Assembly: GCF_009862785.1 (NCBI RefSeq)
Contig: NZ_WWHU01000001.1
Location: forward strand, 248,001-312,000
Length of the DNA stretch: 64,000 bases
Direction: 5' to 3'
From: Gordonia sp. SID5947
Lineage (GTDB): Bacteria; Actinomycetota; Actinomycetes; Mycobacteriales; Mycobacteriaceae
The translations under genes were made by a program, and so were the position numbers. The notes under the pieces were generated by a model. It worked only from the letters and a program-made list of their open reading frames with translations. It was not told the origin of the DNA and searched no databases. Below, piece after piece: positions 1 to 8,855 of the stretch (position 1 is its first letter; each line of letters begins with the position of its first letter).

Positions 1-129
1 GTCACGGCGGCGGCACCTGATCGGTCGGAGCTGGTCGAGGCGATGGACCGGCTGGTGGCCGTGGCTCGGCGGTTGGACATCAGACCCGACGCGTTGGCGA
101 CCGAGATCCGAGAGAGGTGGCAGACATGA
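1..129 (+). CDS. GntR-family regulator, C-terminal end (partial)
   Basis: Frame 1 is open from the window edge to the TGA at 127-129 and encodes the last 42 residues of a protein that starts outside the window. The visible part is an amphipathic helical tail (LVEAMDRLVAVARRL ... ALATEIRERW) typical of the C-terminus of small YtrA-type GntR regulators. The DNA-binding domain is not visible, so the family call rests on the tail and on the neighbour: GntR genes of this type often precede DUF1648 membrane proteins. The stop overlaps the next start (ATGA at 126-129), so the two genes are translationally coupled. The exact family is an inference. Confidence 0.5.
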   Translation, partial: VTAAAPDRSELVEAMDRLVAVARRLDIRPDALATEIRERWQT

Positions 130-1169
130 GGAATTCGACCGGTGATCGGAGCATCGTGAAGGGCGGCATGACCACCCGGGATCGGCGGATCGTCTGCGTG
201 CTGGCCACGCTGCCGTCGCTGCTGGCGGCGTCTCTGGGCGCGATCCTGGTCGCGTCGTGGCGGACGGCCCTGCCCGATCCGGTTGCCACGCACTGGTCCT
301 CACATGGTGCGGACGGATTCTCGGATGTGACATTCGTGATCGTCGCGCCGATCGTGGCGGGCGTGATCGGTGCAGTCGCCGGGATCGCCGTTTGTGTCCG
401 ATCCGCCGATCCGGGGATCGCCCGAGTGGCGGTGGGAACCATTGCCGGCGTGGTCATTTCGACGGTGTGTGTAATCGTCTCGACCACGGCCTGCCAGCGA
501 GGTGTCACCGAGGCTGCCTCGGTGCCGACGCCCCAATGGCAGATCGTGGTGTCGATGGCGGCCGGGCTCGTCTGTGGTCTCGGCGTCGCCGCGCTTGTCC
601 CATCGTGGACCACGGCGCCACCCGCCGCCGACGTCGGCGACCGGCCACACGTCGCGGTCGGGGCGCAGGAACGGATCGTCTGGACCCGGGTCGTGACATC
701 GTCGCCGGTGGTGTCGTTGCTCGTCGGAGGGACCGTCGTGATCGTCGCCGGCCTCGCCCTCGTGCTGCGCTCGTGGCCGGTCGCGGTTGTCGTGGTCATC
801 GTCGTGGTGTCCGCGATCGCGATGTGGAGCGTCCGGGTCACGGTGGATCGACTCGGGATCACGGTGCGCGGCAGGCTGGGCTGGCCGCGCACACACATCG
901 CGATCTCGGAGATCGATCACGCCGAGGTCGTCGGCGTCCGTGCTCTGCGTGACTTCGGTGGATACGGGTATCGCCTCGCGATTCACGGAGATCTCAAGGG
1001 CGCCAAGGGCTTCGTGTTCAGATCCGGACCCGCCCTGCTGGTGGTGCGGCGCAACGGCAGGCGTGACATCGTCGTCGTGGACGACGCGGCCACGGCGGCC
1101 GGTGTGCTCAATCGACTGCTGGATCTCGAGGGACCAGCGGAACGGCGACCAAAGGTGTCAGGGCAGTGA
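126..1169 (+). CDS. DUF1648 domain membrane protein
   Basis: A 347-residue membrane protein. The first hydrophobic segment spans about residues 22-44 and is followed by the DUF1648 signature LPDPVATHWSSHG (49-61), as in SdpI-like proteins. Further membrane segments lie near 70-92, 103-124, 140-160 and in a pair between 190 and 240. The last 100 residues are soluble and look like a bacterial PH-like domain. I start it at the ATG at 126, which overlaps the stop of the upstream GntR gene by four bases; a GTG at 117 is in frame but has less support. The precise function is unknown. The coupling suggests that the GntR regulator controls it, perhaps in an envelope or peptide-stress response. Its 3' end overlaps the convergent MFS gene by 62 bases. 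Confidence 0.8.
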   Translation: MRNSTGDRSIVKGGMTTRDRRIVCVLATLPSLLAASLGAILVASWRTALPDPVATHWSSHGADGFSDVTFVIVAPIVAGVIGAVAGIAVCVRSADPGIARVAVGTIAGVVISTVCVIVSTTACQRGVTEAASVPTPQWQIVVSMAAGLVCGLGVAALVPSWTTAPPAADVGDRPHVAVGAQERIVWTRVVTSSPVVSLLVGGTVVIVAGLALVLRSWPVAVVVVIVVVSAIAMWSVRVTVDRLGITVRGRLGWPRTHIAISEIDHAEVVGVRALRDFGGYGYRLAIHGDLKGAKGFVFRSGPALLVVRRNGRRDIVVVDDAATAAGVLNRLLDLEGPAERRPKVSGQ

Positions 1170-2346
1170 GGGCGAACGCGACCGGAAAACCAGCGCTCCC
1201 GATCAGCGCACCCAGCACAGGCGTGGTGGCGGCCGTCGCAAGATACTGAGCCGTGTTCTGTACGGCCAGGCCGCGTCCACTCCAGCCCGGCCCCGCGAAC
1301 TCGGCGATCGCGGTGAACGCCAAGCCGTTGTCGGCCACCGACGCGATCGTCGCGATCGCCATCACGATCGGTGCGATCGGACTGTGCAGCCAGTCTGTCA
1401 GCGCCAGCACCGCCATCGACAGCGCAGCGGCGACCGCGATCACACGGATCGGTCGCATCCGCGAGCCCCACCTGTCCGAGATACGGCCCGCGGCAATGCG
1501 TCCGAACGCGCCGATCACCTGCGTGGCAGTCACCAGTGCTCCGGCGGCGCCCGGCGACCAGTGGTGCGCGACGATGAGCCAGGTGGGCACGAAGGTCCAC
1601 ATCATCGACTGCGGGATCACCAGCAGCACACTGACTCCGTGCACGCGTGCCAGGAAACTGCCTGCACGGTAGGGATTGTCGGTTCGTACCGTGGTGCCCG
1701 TCTGCGGGTTCTGTACCGACGGTGGGTCGACGATCCCGACCACGCACGCGACCAGGCCGATGGCGGTCACGGCGACCGGGATGAGCAGTGCGGCCGTGAC
1801 GCCGTAGGACTGGGCGGTGAACGGCATGCTGAGCGCGCAGACGCCGATGCCCAGCGGTTGTGCCATCTGGCGGACGCCCATCGCGGTTCCGCGTTGGTGG
1901 GCCGGAAACCAGCCGACCACGATTCGCCCGCTCGCACCGTTCGCCGCACCGGCACCCAGGCCACCGATGAACAACCCTGTCGCCAGCACCCAGTACGGCG
2001 CGTCGAGCGCGGAGACGACTGCCGTTGCCGCAGTGCCCGCCAGCGTGATGCCCAAGGAGATGATCAGCACCCGGCGCTCGCCGAACCGGTCGAGCAGTGC
2101 GCCCCACGGGATGATCAGCAGCATCAGGCCGATCGTCGGGATGGTGGCGAGGACGGACGCCTGGGTGAGTGACAGCCCGTGGTCGGTGTGGAGCGCCGGG
2201 ATGAGATAGGCCACACCGCTCACCGCGCAGGTGGTGGTCATCGCGGCCACCAGCGCGCAACACAGCATCGCCCATCGTCGGCGCGGTGACATCGTCGTCA
2301 CCGTTGCCGAACGGCCGCTGGACCGGGTTGTCCCGACGCTGCCCAC
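1108..2346 (-). CDS. MFS transporter
   Basis: A 412-residue major facilitator superfamily permease with about 12 hydrophobic segments in two halves. The loop between helices 2 and 3 carries the family motif A in the form GALLDRFGERR (about 82-92). The substrate cannot be read from the sequence; the best guess is a small-molecule or drug exporter, or an organic-anion antiporter of the OFA/CynX type. The first 18 residues are polar and poorly hydrophobic, so a start at Met19 (2292) is a reasonable alternative. It is transcribed towards the DUF1648 gene and overlaps its 3' end. The 113-base gap to the divergent FAH gene must hold both promoters. Confidence 0.85.
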   Translation of the reverse strand: MGSVGTTRSSGRSATVTTMSPRRRWAMLCCALVAAMTTTCAVSGVAYLIPALHTDHGLSLTQASVLATIPTIGLMLLIIPWGALLDRFGERRVLIISLGITLAGTAATAVVSALDAPYWVLATGLFIGGLGAGAANGASGRIVVGWFPAHQRGTAMGVRQMAQPLGIGVCALSMPFTAQSYGVTAALLIPVAVTAIGLVACVVGIVDPPSVQNPQTGTTVRTDNPYRAGSFLARVHGVSVLLVIPQSMMWTFVPTWLIVAHHWSPGAAGALVTATQVIGAFGRIAAGRISDRWGSRMRPIRVIAVAAALSMAVLALTDWLHSPIAPIVMAIATIASVADNGLAFTAIAEFAGPGWSGRGLAVQNTAQYLATAATTPVLGALIGSAGFPVAFALTALTPLVAVPLVPRDPAVD

Positions 2347-2459
2347 AGGATCACCTCATCTCAAATAGTGGTACTTAGTGTCCATATTCTAGAACGCGCG
2401 GAGTCGGCGTCAAAACGGTGTCCCGAGTTGTGGGAACGCCGGTGCGATAATGTCGTGCC

Positions 2460-3233
2460 ATGCGTTTAGGACGAGTTGCCAGCCCAGACGGGGTCGCGTT
2501 TGTCTCCATCGAAGACGTCGACGGTGCGCAGCGAGCGCGCGAGATCGCCGAGCATCCCTTCGGCACCCCGACCTTCACCGGACGGTCGTGGGCGCTCGCC
2601 GATGTGCGAGTACTGGCGCCCATTCTCGCGTCGAAGGTGATCTGCATCGGTAAGAACTATGCGGCCCACGTCGCCGAGATGGGTGGGGAGGCGCCGGCGG
2701 ATCCGGTCATCTTCTTGAAGCCCAACACGTCGATCATCGGGCCGGAGGTCCCGATCGTGCGACCACCGAACTCGGAACGTGTGGACTTCGAGGGTGAGCT
2801 CGCGGTCGTGATCGGCCAGCCGTGCAAGGACGTGAGCGCCGCGAAGGCGAAGGACGTCATTCTCGGCTACACCGCGGCCAACGACGTCACCGCTCGCGAT
2901 CAGCAGAAGGCCGATGGGCAGTGGACCCGTGCCAAGGGTTACGACACGTTCTGTCCGCTCGGTCCCTGGATCGAGACCGAGTTCGACCCGGCCGACGCCG
3001 AATTGGTCACCGAGCTCGACGGCGAGGTCACCCAGCGGTCGCGAACCTCGTTGATGCTGCACGACGTCGGTGCGATCGTGGAATGGATCTCGCGTGTCAT
3101 GACCCTTCTGCCCGGCGACGTGATCCTGACCGGGACACCCGAGGGCGTTGGTCCGATGTCGGCAGGACAACGGGTCTCGGTGACCGTCGAAGGAATCGGG
3201 ACTCTGGCCAATCCGGTGGTGGACAAGCCGTGA
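2460..3233 (+). CDS. fumarylacetoacetate hydrolase (FAH) family protein
   Basis: A 257-residue FAH-superfamily enzyme. A short N-terminal domain (1-55) precedes the FAH fold. The divalent-metal ligands are visible as DFEGE (E111, E113) and AANDVTARDQQ (D142), and the stretch RAKGYDTFCPLGPW (157-170) is the usual substrate-pocket segment. Enzymes of this class act on 2-oxo or enol acids (acylpyruvate hydrolase, oxaloacetate decarboxylase or catechol meta-pathway isomerase), and the substrate here cannot be assigned. The mycobacterial gene next to gltX (Rv2993c, from memory) is the same family. Its stop overlaps the GTG of the downstream hydrolase (GTGA at 3230-3233), so the two form an operon. 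Confidence 0.88.
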   Translation: MRLGRVASPDGVAFVSIEDVDGAQRAREIAEHPFGTPTFTGRSWALADVRVLAPILASKVICIGKNYAAHVAEMGGEAPADPVIFLKPNTSIIGPEVPIVRPPNSERVDFEGELAVVIGQPCKDVSAAKAKDVILGYTAANDVTARDQQKADGQWTRAKGYDTFCPLGPWIETEFDPADAELVTELDGEVTQRSRTSLMLHDVGAIVEWISRVMTLLPGDVILTGTPEGVGPMSAGQRVSVTVEGIGTLANPVVDKP

Positions 3234-4051
3234 GGGGGTCGAAGGTCGCGCAGGTCAACGGGATCGAGATCGCCTACGAGGAGTTCGGTTCGGGGCCGCT
3301 CGTGGTGCTCGTGATGGGGACCGGCAGCCCGGGCCGGGTGTGGCAGGCACATCAGCAGCCGGCGCTGACCAAGGCCGGCTACCGCGTTGTCACCTTCGAC
3401 AATCGGGGCATCTCGCCCTCGTCGGAGTGTGCGGACGGCTTTTCCCACGACGACATGGTCGCCGACACTGCGGCTCTCATCGAGCATCTCGATGGCGGTC
3501 CCGCGTTCGTCGTCGGCACCTCGTTGGGCGCCAGGATCACCCAGGAGCTGGCGCTGACGCGGCCGGAGCTGGTGAAGGCGGCGGTGATGATCGCGACGTA
3601 CGGCCGAAACACACCTCTGCAGCAGGCGATCTCGGCGGGGGAACGTGCCCTGTACGACAACAAGATCACGCTGCCGCCGGACTACCAGGCCGCGATCACG
3701 GCGCATCTGAATCTGTCGCCGCACACTCTCGACGACGACCGCACGGCCAAGGACTGGCTCGACGTCATCGGCTTCTCGCCGCAGACGGTGACGCCGGGGG
3801 TGCGTGCCCAGCTAGCGCTGCACGACGGCGAGGTCGACCGTCTGGGCGCGTACCGGGCCATCAACCGCCCGGCGATGGTCATCGGATTCGCCGACGACCG
3901 CACACTTCCTCCGAAACTCGCGCGCGAGGTTGCCGAGGCAATCCCCGGCGCGCGCTACGAGGAGGTCCCCAAGGCGGGCCACTTCGGATATCTCGAGCAG
4001 CCCACCGAGGTGAACCGGCTCCTCGTGGACTTCCTGGCCGCGCAGGGCTGA
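3230..4051 (+). CDS. alpha/beta hydrolase
   Basis: A 273-residue alpha/beta-hydrolase fold protein. The oxyanion/lid region VMGTGSPGRVW and the strand with DNRGIS (57-62) are followed by the nucleophile elbow GTSLG (S98). The acid is D222 or D223 in FADDRTLPP and the catalytic His is H251 in KAGHFGYLEQP, giving a complete triad. I chose the GTG at 3230 because it overlaps the FAH stop by four bases and is followed directly by hydrolase sequence. With the FAH enzyme it may form a short catabolic operon for ester or C-C bond hydrolysis; the substrate is unknown. Confidence 0.85.
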   Translation: MRGSKVAQVNGIEIAYEEFGSGPLVVLVMGTGSPGRVWQAHQQPALTKAGYRVVTFDNRGISPSSECADGFSHDDMVADTAALIEHLDGGPAFVVGTSLGARITQELALTRPELVKAAVMIATYGRNTPLQQAISAGERALYDNKITLPPDYQAAITAHLNLSPHTLDDDRTAKDWLDVIGFSPQTVTPGVRAQLALHDGEVDRLGAYRAINRPAMVIGFADDRTLPPKLAREVAEAIPGARYEEVPKAGHFGYLEQPTEVNRLLVDFLAAQG

Positions 4052-4054
4052 GCG

Positions 4055-4084
4055 GCGCCCCCGGGCGGACGGGCGGCGGGGCGC
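4055..4084 (+). terminator. weak GC hairpin between hydrolase and gltX
   Basis: Inverted repeat GCGCCCC (4055-4061) / GGGGCGC (4078-4084) with a 16-base loop, immediately after the hydrolase stop. There is no T-tract, so it is at best a weak terminator. Confidence 0.25.
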
Positions 4085-4111
4085 AGCGCACGATTCGATA
4101 CGCTGACCTCC

Positions 4112-5586
4112 ATGAGTGGCTCCGATGTGCGCGTCCGTTTCTGCCCGTCTCCGACCGGAACCCCGCACGTCGGTCTCGCCCGGACGGCCTTGTTCAATTT
4201 CGTCCAGGCCCGTCACGACGGCGGCACGTTCGTGTTCCGGATCGAGGACACCGACGCCGCGCGGGACAGCGAGGAGTCGTACGCCGCGATCCTCGACGCG
4301 TTGCGCTGGCTCGGACTCGAGTGGGACGAGGGCCCGGAGGTCGGAGGACCCTACGGACCGTATCGCCAGTCCGAGCGGCGAGCCACCCACCTCGACGTCG
4401 TCGCGCAGTTGCTGGCCGCAGGGGAGGCCTACGAGGCCTTCTCGACACCCGAGGAGGTCGAGGCGCGGCACCGGGCGGCAGGTCGCGATCCCAAGCTCGG
4501 CTATGACAACTTCGATCGGGATCTGACCGACGAGCAGCGTGCATCCTTGGCCGCCGAAGGTCGCAAACCCGTTGTCCGCCTGAGGATGCCGGATCACGAC
4601 CTGATCTGGGACGACCTGGTTCGTGGCACCACGACGATCAAGGCAGGCACCGTCCCCGACTTCGCACTGACCCGCGCGACCGGCGATCCGCTCTACACAC
4701 TGGTCAATCCGGTCGACGACGCCATGATGAAGATCACCCACGTGTTGCGTGGTGAGGATCTGCTGTCGTCGACCCCCGGCAGATAGCGCTCTACGAGGCG
4801 TTGACCCGGATCGGGATCGCCGATCGTGTTCCCGAGTTCGGACACCTGCCGTTCGTCATGGGGGAGGGCAACAAGAAGCTGTCCAAACGCGATCCGGAGT
4901 CGAACCTCTTCCACCATCGTGATCGCGGATTCATCCCGGAGGGGCTGCTGAACTATCTCGCGTTGCTCGGCTGGGGTTACTCGCATGAGACCGATGTCTT
5001 CTCGCTGGACGAGATGATCGCTGCTTTCGATGTACGTCAGGTCAATTCGAACCCGGCTCGGTTCGATCAGAAGAAGGCCGACGCGATCAACGCCGAACAC
5101 ATCCGTGGTCTCGACCTCGGCGACTTCGCGGCACGCTTGAAGCGCTACCTGATCACGCAAGGCAAGCTCGACGAGCCGATCGACGATGCCTCGTTCACCG
5201 CGCTCGCCGAGCTGGTGCAGACACGAATCCAGGTCCTCGGAGACGCGTGGCCCCTCATGTCCTTCCTGTACGTGTCCGACGACGAGTTCGTCATCGACGA
5301 GAAGTCGGCGGCGAAGAATCTCGGTGCCGACGCCGCTGCGGTTCTCGACGCCGCGATCGCCGCCGTCCAGGCATTGCCCACGTGGGCCGGCCCGGAGCTC
5401 GAGGAGGCGCTGAAGGTGGCGCTCGTGGACACCCTGGGGCTCAAGCCGCGTAAGGCGTTCGGCCCCGTCCGCGTCGCGGTGACGGGTTCGCAGGTGAGCC
5501 CGCCGCTCTTCGAGTCGATGGAGCTGCTCGGTCGCGACAAGAGTCTCGCCCGTCTCGCCGCCGCTCGCGAATCTGTGCCGAGCTAG
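4112..5586 (+). CDS. gltX: glutamyl-tRNA synthetase (apparent frameshift at 4773-4777)
   Basis: Class I glutamyl-tRNA synthetase, which charges tRNA-Glu. In bacteria without GlnRS it also mischarges tRNA-Gln for GatCAB. The HIGH-equivalent is PHVG (18-21), followed by [15 protein letters not shown]. The reading frame breaks at a C5 run (4773-4777): without change it runs into TAG at 4784-4786, and one extra C restores the family sequence [13 protein letters not shown]. The second part (to 5586) contains the KMSKS-equivalent KKLSKRD (about 255-261) and the anticodon-binding helical domain. The repaired length of 491 residues is normal. As this is an essential gene, the missing base is most likely a sequencing error. 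Two tRNA genes for its substrates lie directly downstream. Confidence 0.92.
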
Positions 5587-5695
5587 GGGTTTGACCTGGC
5601 GATTTGTGATCTGAGGGTGCGCCTCGGTACTCTTCTCCTCGGTCCTTTTCCGACCGGTCGGACAGTGAGTCTGGTCAGCCGGGCAGGGGAAACCT

Positions 5696-5767
5696 TGGGG
5701 TATGGTGTAATTGGCAACACAGCGGTTTCTGGTACCGCCATTCTAGGTTCGAGTCCTGGTACCCCAG
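5696..5767 (+). tRNA. tRNA-Gln (anticodon CTG)
   Basis: A 72-base cloverleaf. The acceptor stem TGGGGTA (5696-5702) pairs with TACCCCA (5760-5766) and the discriminator base is G5767. The anticodon stem GCGGT/ACCGC encloses the loop TTCTGGT, which gives anticodon CTG. The T-loop GGTTCGAGTCC is present. CCA is not encoded. It lies about 110 bases after gltX. Confidence 0.95.
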
Positions 5768-5848
5768 CGAGTTTCCGGGTGGCCGGTCTCGAACCGAGGC
5801 CGTTCCCGTAGATTCATCAAGGTGCACGATCAACTGAATACAGTTCTT

Positions 5849-5921
5849 GGCCCCGTCGTCTAGCGGCCTAGGACGCCGCCCTCTCAAGGCGGTAGCGCGG
5901 GTTCGAATCCCGTCGGGGCTA
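5849..5921 (+). tRNA. tRNA-Glu (anticodon CTC)
   Basis: A 73-base cloverleaf. The acceptor stem GGCCCCG (5849-5855) pairs with CGGGGCT (5914-5920, one G-T pair) and the discriminator is A5921. The anticodon loop CCTCTCAAG gives CTC, and the T-loop GGTTCGAATCC is standard. CCA is not encoded. It is probably co-transcribed with the tRNA-Gln 81 bases upstream, ending at the hairpin at 5926. Confidence 0.95.
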
Positions 5922-5925
5922 CAAC

Positions 5926-5972
5926 GAAGAGCGCCCCCACTCGTCACGATCGAGTGGGGGCGCTCTTCTTTT
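5926..5972 (+). terminator. strong terminator after tRNA-Glu
   Basis: A perfect 18-bp stem: the left arm is 5926-5943 (starting GAAGAGCGCCCCCA), the loop TCACGAT and the right arm 5951-5968, followed by TTTT. It ends the tRNA transcript and can also serve the convergent PPOX gene, which stops at 5988. Confidence 0.9.
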
Positions 5973-5987
5973 CGTCGAGGCTGCGCG

Positions 5988-6485
5988 TCACGCGCCGGGC
6001 GCGGTGCTCCCGGCGACAGGCATCTCGGGCAGACCGAGTTTGCGGTGGTCCCACGAGCGGACGCGACCCGGCACGATGCGAACCGCGACGCGTTTGTTCA
6101 TCATCTGCTCGACGTACGGACGTGACTCCTCGGTGTATGGGGCCGTGTAGCGCTCCCACACGCTGATGCCGACCTTCAGGCAGGAATCCGGGTCGTCGAG
6201 GATCTCCGCCGTGCCCTCGAAGGAGACGCCACGCAATGTGTCGTAGGTGTCGCCGTCCTCGATCAAGACCGAGCAGCGACTGTTGCGCCGTAGATTGACG
6301 GCCTTCTGCGACTTGGCCTTCGTCTCGAACCAGATCTCGCCGTCGACCACGCCGTACCACATGGCGACGAGATGGATGCTCCCGTCCGCTCCCGTGGTCG
6401 CGAGCGTCGCGGTTCGGCCGTTCGCGACGAAGTCACTGATCTCGGTCTCGGACATGACGATCTGATTGCGCTGATTGACTCCCAT
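5988..6485 (-). CDS. pyridoxamine 5'-phosphate oxidase-fold protein (PPOX/F420 class)
   Basis: A 165-residue split-barrel flavin/F420-binding protein. The N-terminal core VANGRTATLATTGADGSIHLVAMWY-type strand pattern (about 20-45) followed by IWFETKAKSQKAVNLRRN (about 51-68) is typical of PPOX-class proteins that bind F420 or FMN and reduce or protect small molecules. The reaction is not known. An F420 role is plausible because cofC (F420 synthesis) lies 8 kb away, but nothing in the sequence separates F420 from FMN binding. An internal Met11 (6455) is an alternative start; neither start has a clear ribosome-binding site. The mycobacterial counterpart sits in the same place near gltX. Confidence 0.8.
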   Translation of the reverse strand: MGVNQRNQIVMSETEISDFVANGRTATLATTGADGSIHLVAMWYGVVDGEIWFETKAKSQKAVNLRRNSRCSVLIEDGDTYDTLRGVSFEGTAEILDDPDSCLKVGISVWERYTAPYTEESRPYVEQMMNKRVAVRIVPGRVRSWDHRKLGLPEMPVAGSTAPGA

Positions 6486-6557
6486 GGTCAGACGCTAACC
6501 GAACGGCGCCGACGATGTGGGGCCGATCCTTGTTGTGCTCGGCTGCTGCTGCCGGCG

Positions 6558-7292
6558 TCAGCCGCGGGCGGGTTGCAGTCGCTTGTGGATGGCGTCCGCG
6601 GCCGCGAGGAGGTCGGCTGCCCACCGGGCTCCGGGGCGACGCCCCATCCGATCGATCGGCCCCGACACCGAGATCGCGGCGACCACGTCGCCGGTCGCGT
6701 CGCGCACCGGGGCCGAGACACTCGCCACCCCGGCCGCTCGCTCACCGGCGCTCTGAGCCCAGCCCCGGCGCCGGATCTCGTGCAACGCGCGTTCCCCGAA
6801 GACGCTGTCGTGCAGCAATGCCCGCTGGGTGCCGGGTTCGGCCCAGGCGAGCAGGACCTTGGCGGCTGAACCGGCACTCATCGGGAAACGGGTACCGACC
6901 GGAACGGTGTCCCGGAGGCCGGTGAGCGGTTCCATCGCGGCGATGCAGACACGTTCGGCGCCCTCGCGACGGTAGAGCTGAACCGATTCGCCGGTGATCT
7001 CGCGCAGGCGCGGCAGTACCATCAACGCGGCCTCGCGGACCGGATCGTGCGCCGATGCTGCGAGTTCGCTCAGTGCGGGGCCCGGATACCAGCGTCCGGC
7101 GGCGTTACGTGCGAGCAGGCGGTGCGTCTCGAGTCCGACCGCGAGCCGATGCGCCGTGGCCCGTGGAAGGCCGGTGCGATCGCACAATTCGGTCAGGTTG
7201 CGAGGGGCCTCGGCGATGGCTCGCAGAACTGTCACCGATTTGTCGAGGACACCGATTCCACTGCTGGCCGTCGATGCGTTATCCTTTCCCAT
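6558..7292 (-). CDS. IclR-family regulator of leuCD (NdgR/LtbR type)
   Basis: A 244-residue IclR regulator. A winged helix-turn-helix (about 12-65, with [20 protein letters not shown] as recognition region) is followed by the IclR effector domain (75-240), including the typical [16 protein letters not shown] segment. It is divergent from leuC across a 93-base gap. Actinobacterial proteins in this position (NdgR in Streptomyces, LtbR in Corynebacterium) control leuCD and other amino-acid genes. I infer the same role from position and family. The effector (probably a leucine-pathway intermediate or amino acid) is not visible. Confidence 0.85.
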   Translation of the reverse strand: MGKDNASTASSGIGVLDKSVTVLRAIAEAPRNLTELCDRTGLPRATAHRLAVGLETHRLLARNAAGRWYPGPALSELAASAHDPVREAALMVLPRLREITGESVQLYRREGAERVCIAAMEPLTGLRDTVPVGTRFPMSAGSAAKVLLAWAEPGTQRALLHDSVFGERALHEIRRRGWAQSAGERAAGVASVSAPVRDATGDVVAAISVSGPIDRMGRRPGARWAADLLAAADAIHKRLQPARG

Positions 7293-7385
7293 AGGACGAT
7301 ACTAGCGTTCCAAATACTGAGATGCACGCCGACGCCGATCAGGAGTGGGCGTGCCGTGACGATTCGAACAGATGCGAGTACAGCC
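7293..7385. promoter_or_regulatory. IclR-leuC divergent promoter region
   Basis: A 93-base divergent spacer that must carry both promoters and the IclR operator. The pentamer ATACT occurs twice, at 7299-7303 and 7314-7318 (15-base period), with CGTTCCAA between them. This is the best operator candidate but is weak by itself. Confidence 0.4.
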
Positions 7386-8821
7386 ATGAGTTACAGCCCC
7401 AACACACCGCGTACTCTCGCCGAAAAGGTGTGGGATGACCACGTCGTCGTGCGTGGCGAAGAAGACGCTTCCGGGAACCGCAATCCCGATCTCATCTACA
7501 TCGACCTCCACCTCGTTCACGAGGTGACCAGTCCGCAGGCGTTCGACGGACTCCGTCTCGCGGACCGCCCGTACGCCGGCCCGACCTGACCATCGCCACC
7601 GAGGACCACAACGTCCCGACCGTCGACATCTTCAAACCGATCGCGGACGAGGTCTCGCGTACTCAGGTGGAGACGTTGCGCCGCAACTGTGAAGAGTTCG
7701 GCATCCGTCTGCATCCGATGGGCGATGCCGAGCAGGGCATCGTGCACGTCGTCGGCCCGCAGCTCGGTCTGACGCAGCCGGGGATGACCGTGGTCTGTGG
7801 CGACAGCCATACCTCCACGCATGGCGCATTCGGCGCGCTGGCAATGGGAATCGGCACATCTGAGGTCGAGCACGTGTTGGCGACGCAGACCCTTTCGCTG
7901 CGTCCGTTCCGGACGATGGCGATCACCGTCGACGGTGAACTGCCGCCCGGGGTGACGAGTAAGGACCTGATCCTCGCGGTCATCGCCGAGATCGGCACCG
8001 GCGGCGGTCAGGGCTATGTCCTCGAGTACCGGGGATCGGCCATCGAAAAGCTCTCGATGGAATCCCGAATGACGATCTGCAACATGTCGATCGAGGCGGG
8101 CGCCCGCGCCGGCATGATCGCGCCGGATCAGGTGACCTACGACTTCCTCAAGGGCAGGCCCAACGCTCCGACCGGTTCCGATTGGGACGATGCGGTCGCC
8201 TACTGGGAGAGTCTGCGCACCGACGAGGACGCCGAATTCGACGCCGAAGTCCACATCGACGCCACGCAATTGACGCCGTTCGTCACCTGGGGGACCAATC
8301 CCGGGCAAGGTCTCCCGCTGGCTTCGCGCGTGCCCGATCCGGCCGAGATCGCCGACGAGAACGCCGCGAGCGCGGCGCGTCGCGCGCTCGACTACATGGA
8401 TCTGACGCCGGGAATGCCGTTGCGCGACGTGAAGGTCGACACAGTCTTCGTCGGGTCGTGCACCAACGGTCGCATCGAGGATCTGCGTGCGGTGGCCGAG
8501 GTTCTCAAGGGTCGCAAGGTGGCCGATGGCATGCGGATGCTCATCGTCCCGGGCTCGATGCGTGTGCGTGCGCAGGCGGAAGAAGAAGGTCTCGGTGAGA
8601 TCTTCACCGCCGCCGGCGCCGATTGGCGGCAGGCCGGCTGCTCGATGTGCCTGGGAATGAACCCGGATCAGCTCTCGCCCGGGGAACGGTGCGCATCGAC
8701 ATCGAACCGCAACTTCGAAGGGCGGCAGGGCAAGGGTGGCCGTACTCACCTGGTCTCACCGGGCGTGGCCGCAGCCACTGCCATCCGCGGCACGCTTGCT
8801 GCTCCGGCAGATCTCGCCTGA
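7386..8821 (+). CDS. leuC: isopropylmalate isomerase, large subunit (apparent frameshift near 7568-7571)
   Basis: Large subunit of 3-isopropylmalate dehydratase, the second step of leucine synthesis. Translation from the ATG at 7386 gives a normal N-terminus ([19 protein letters not shown]) that breaks after GLRLADRP. One added base at the C3 run 7568-7570 restores [14 protein letters not shown] and the rest of the protein. The three 4Fe-4S ligands are present: C359 in GSCTNGR, and C419 and C422 in CSMC. The repaired length of 478 residues is normal. Forms a heterodimer with LeuD, encoded 34 bases downstream. The lost base is probably an assembly error; if real, the strain would need leucine. 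Confidence 0.92.
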
Positions 8822-8855
8822 CACCCGCCCCACTCTTCAGATCGGAAACTGGATC

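Noticed and set aside
5591..5633. TTGACC ... TACTCT as a promoter for the tRNA genes
   Set aside because: The spacing of 31 bases is too long for a sigma-70-type promoter.
7321..7450. Leucine leader peptide before leuC
   Set aside because: The ORF from ATG 7321 has no run of Leu codons and overlaps leuC out of frame. The IclR regulator is the more likely control.
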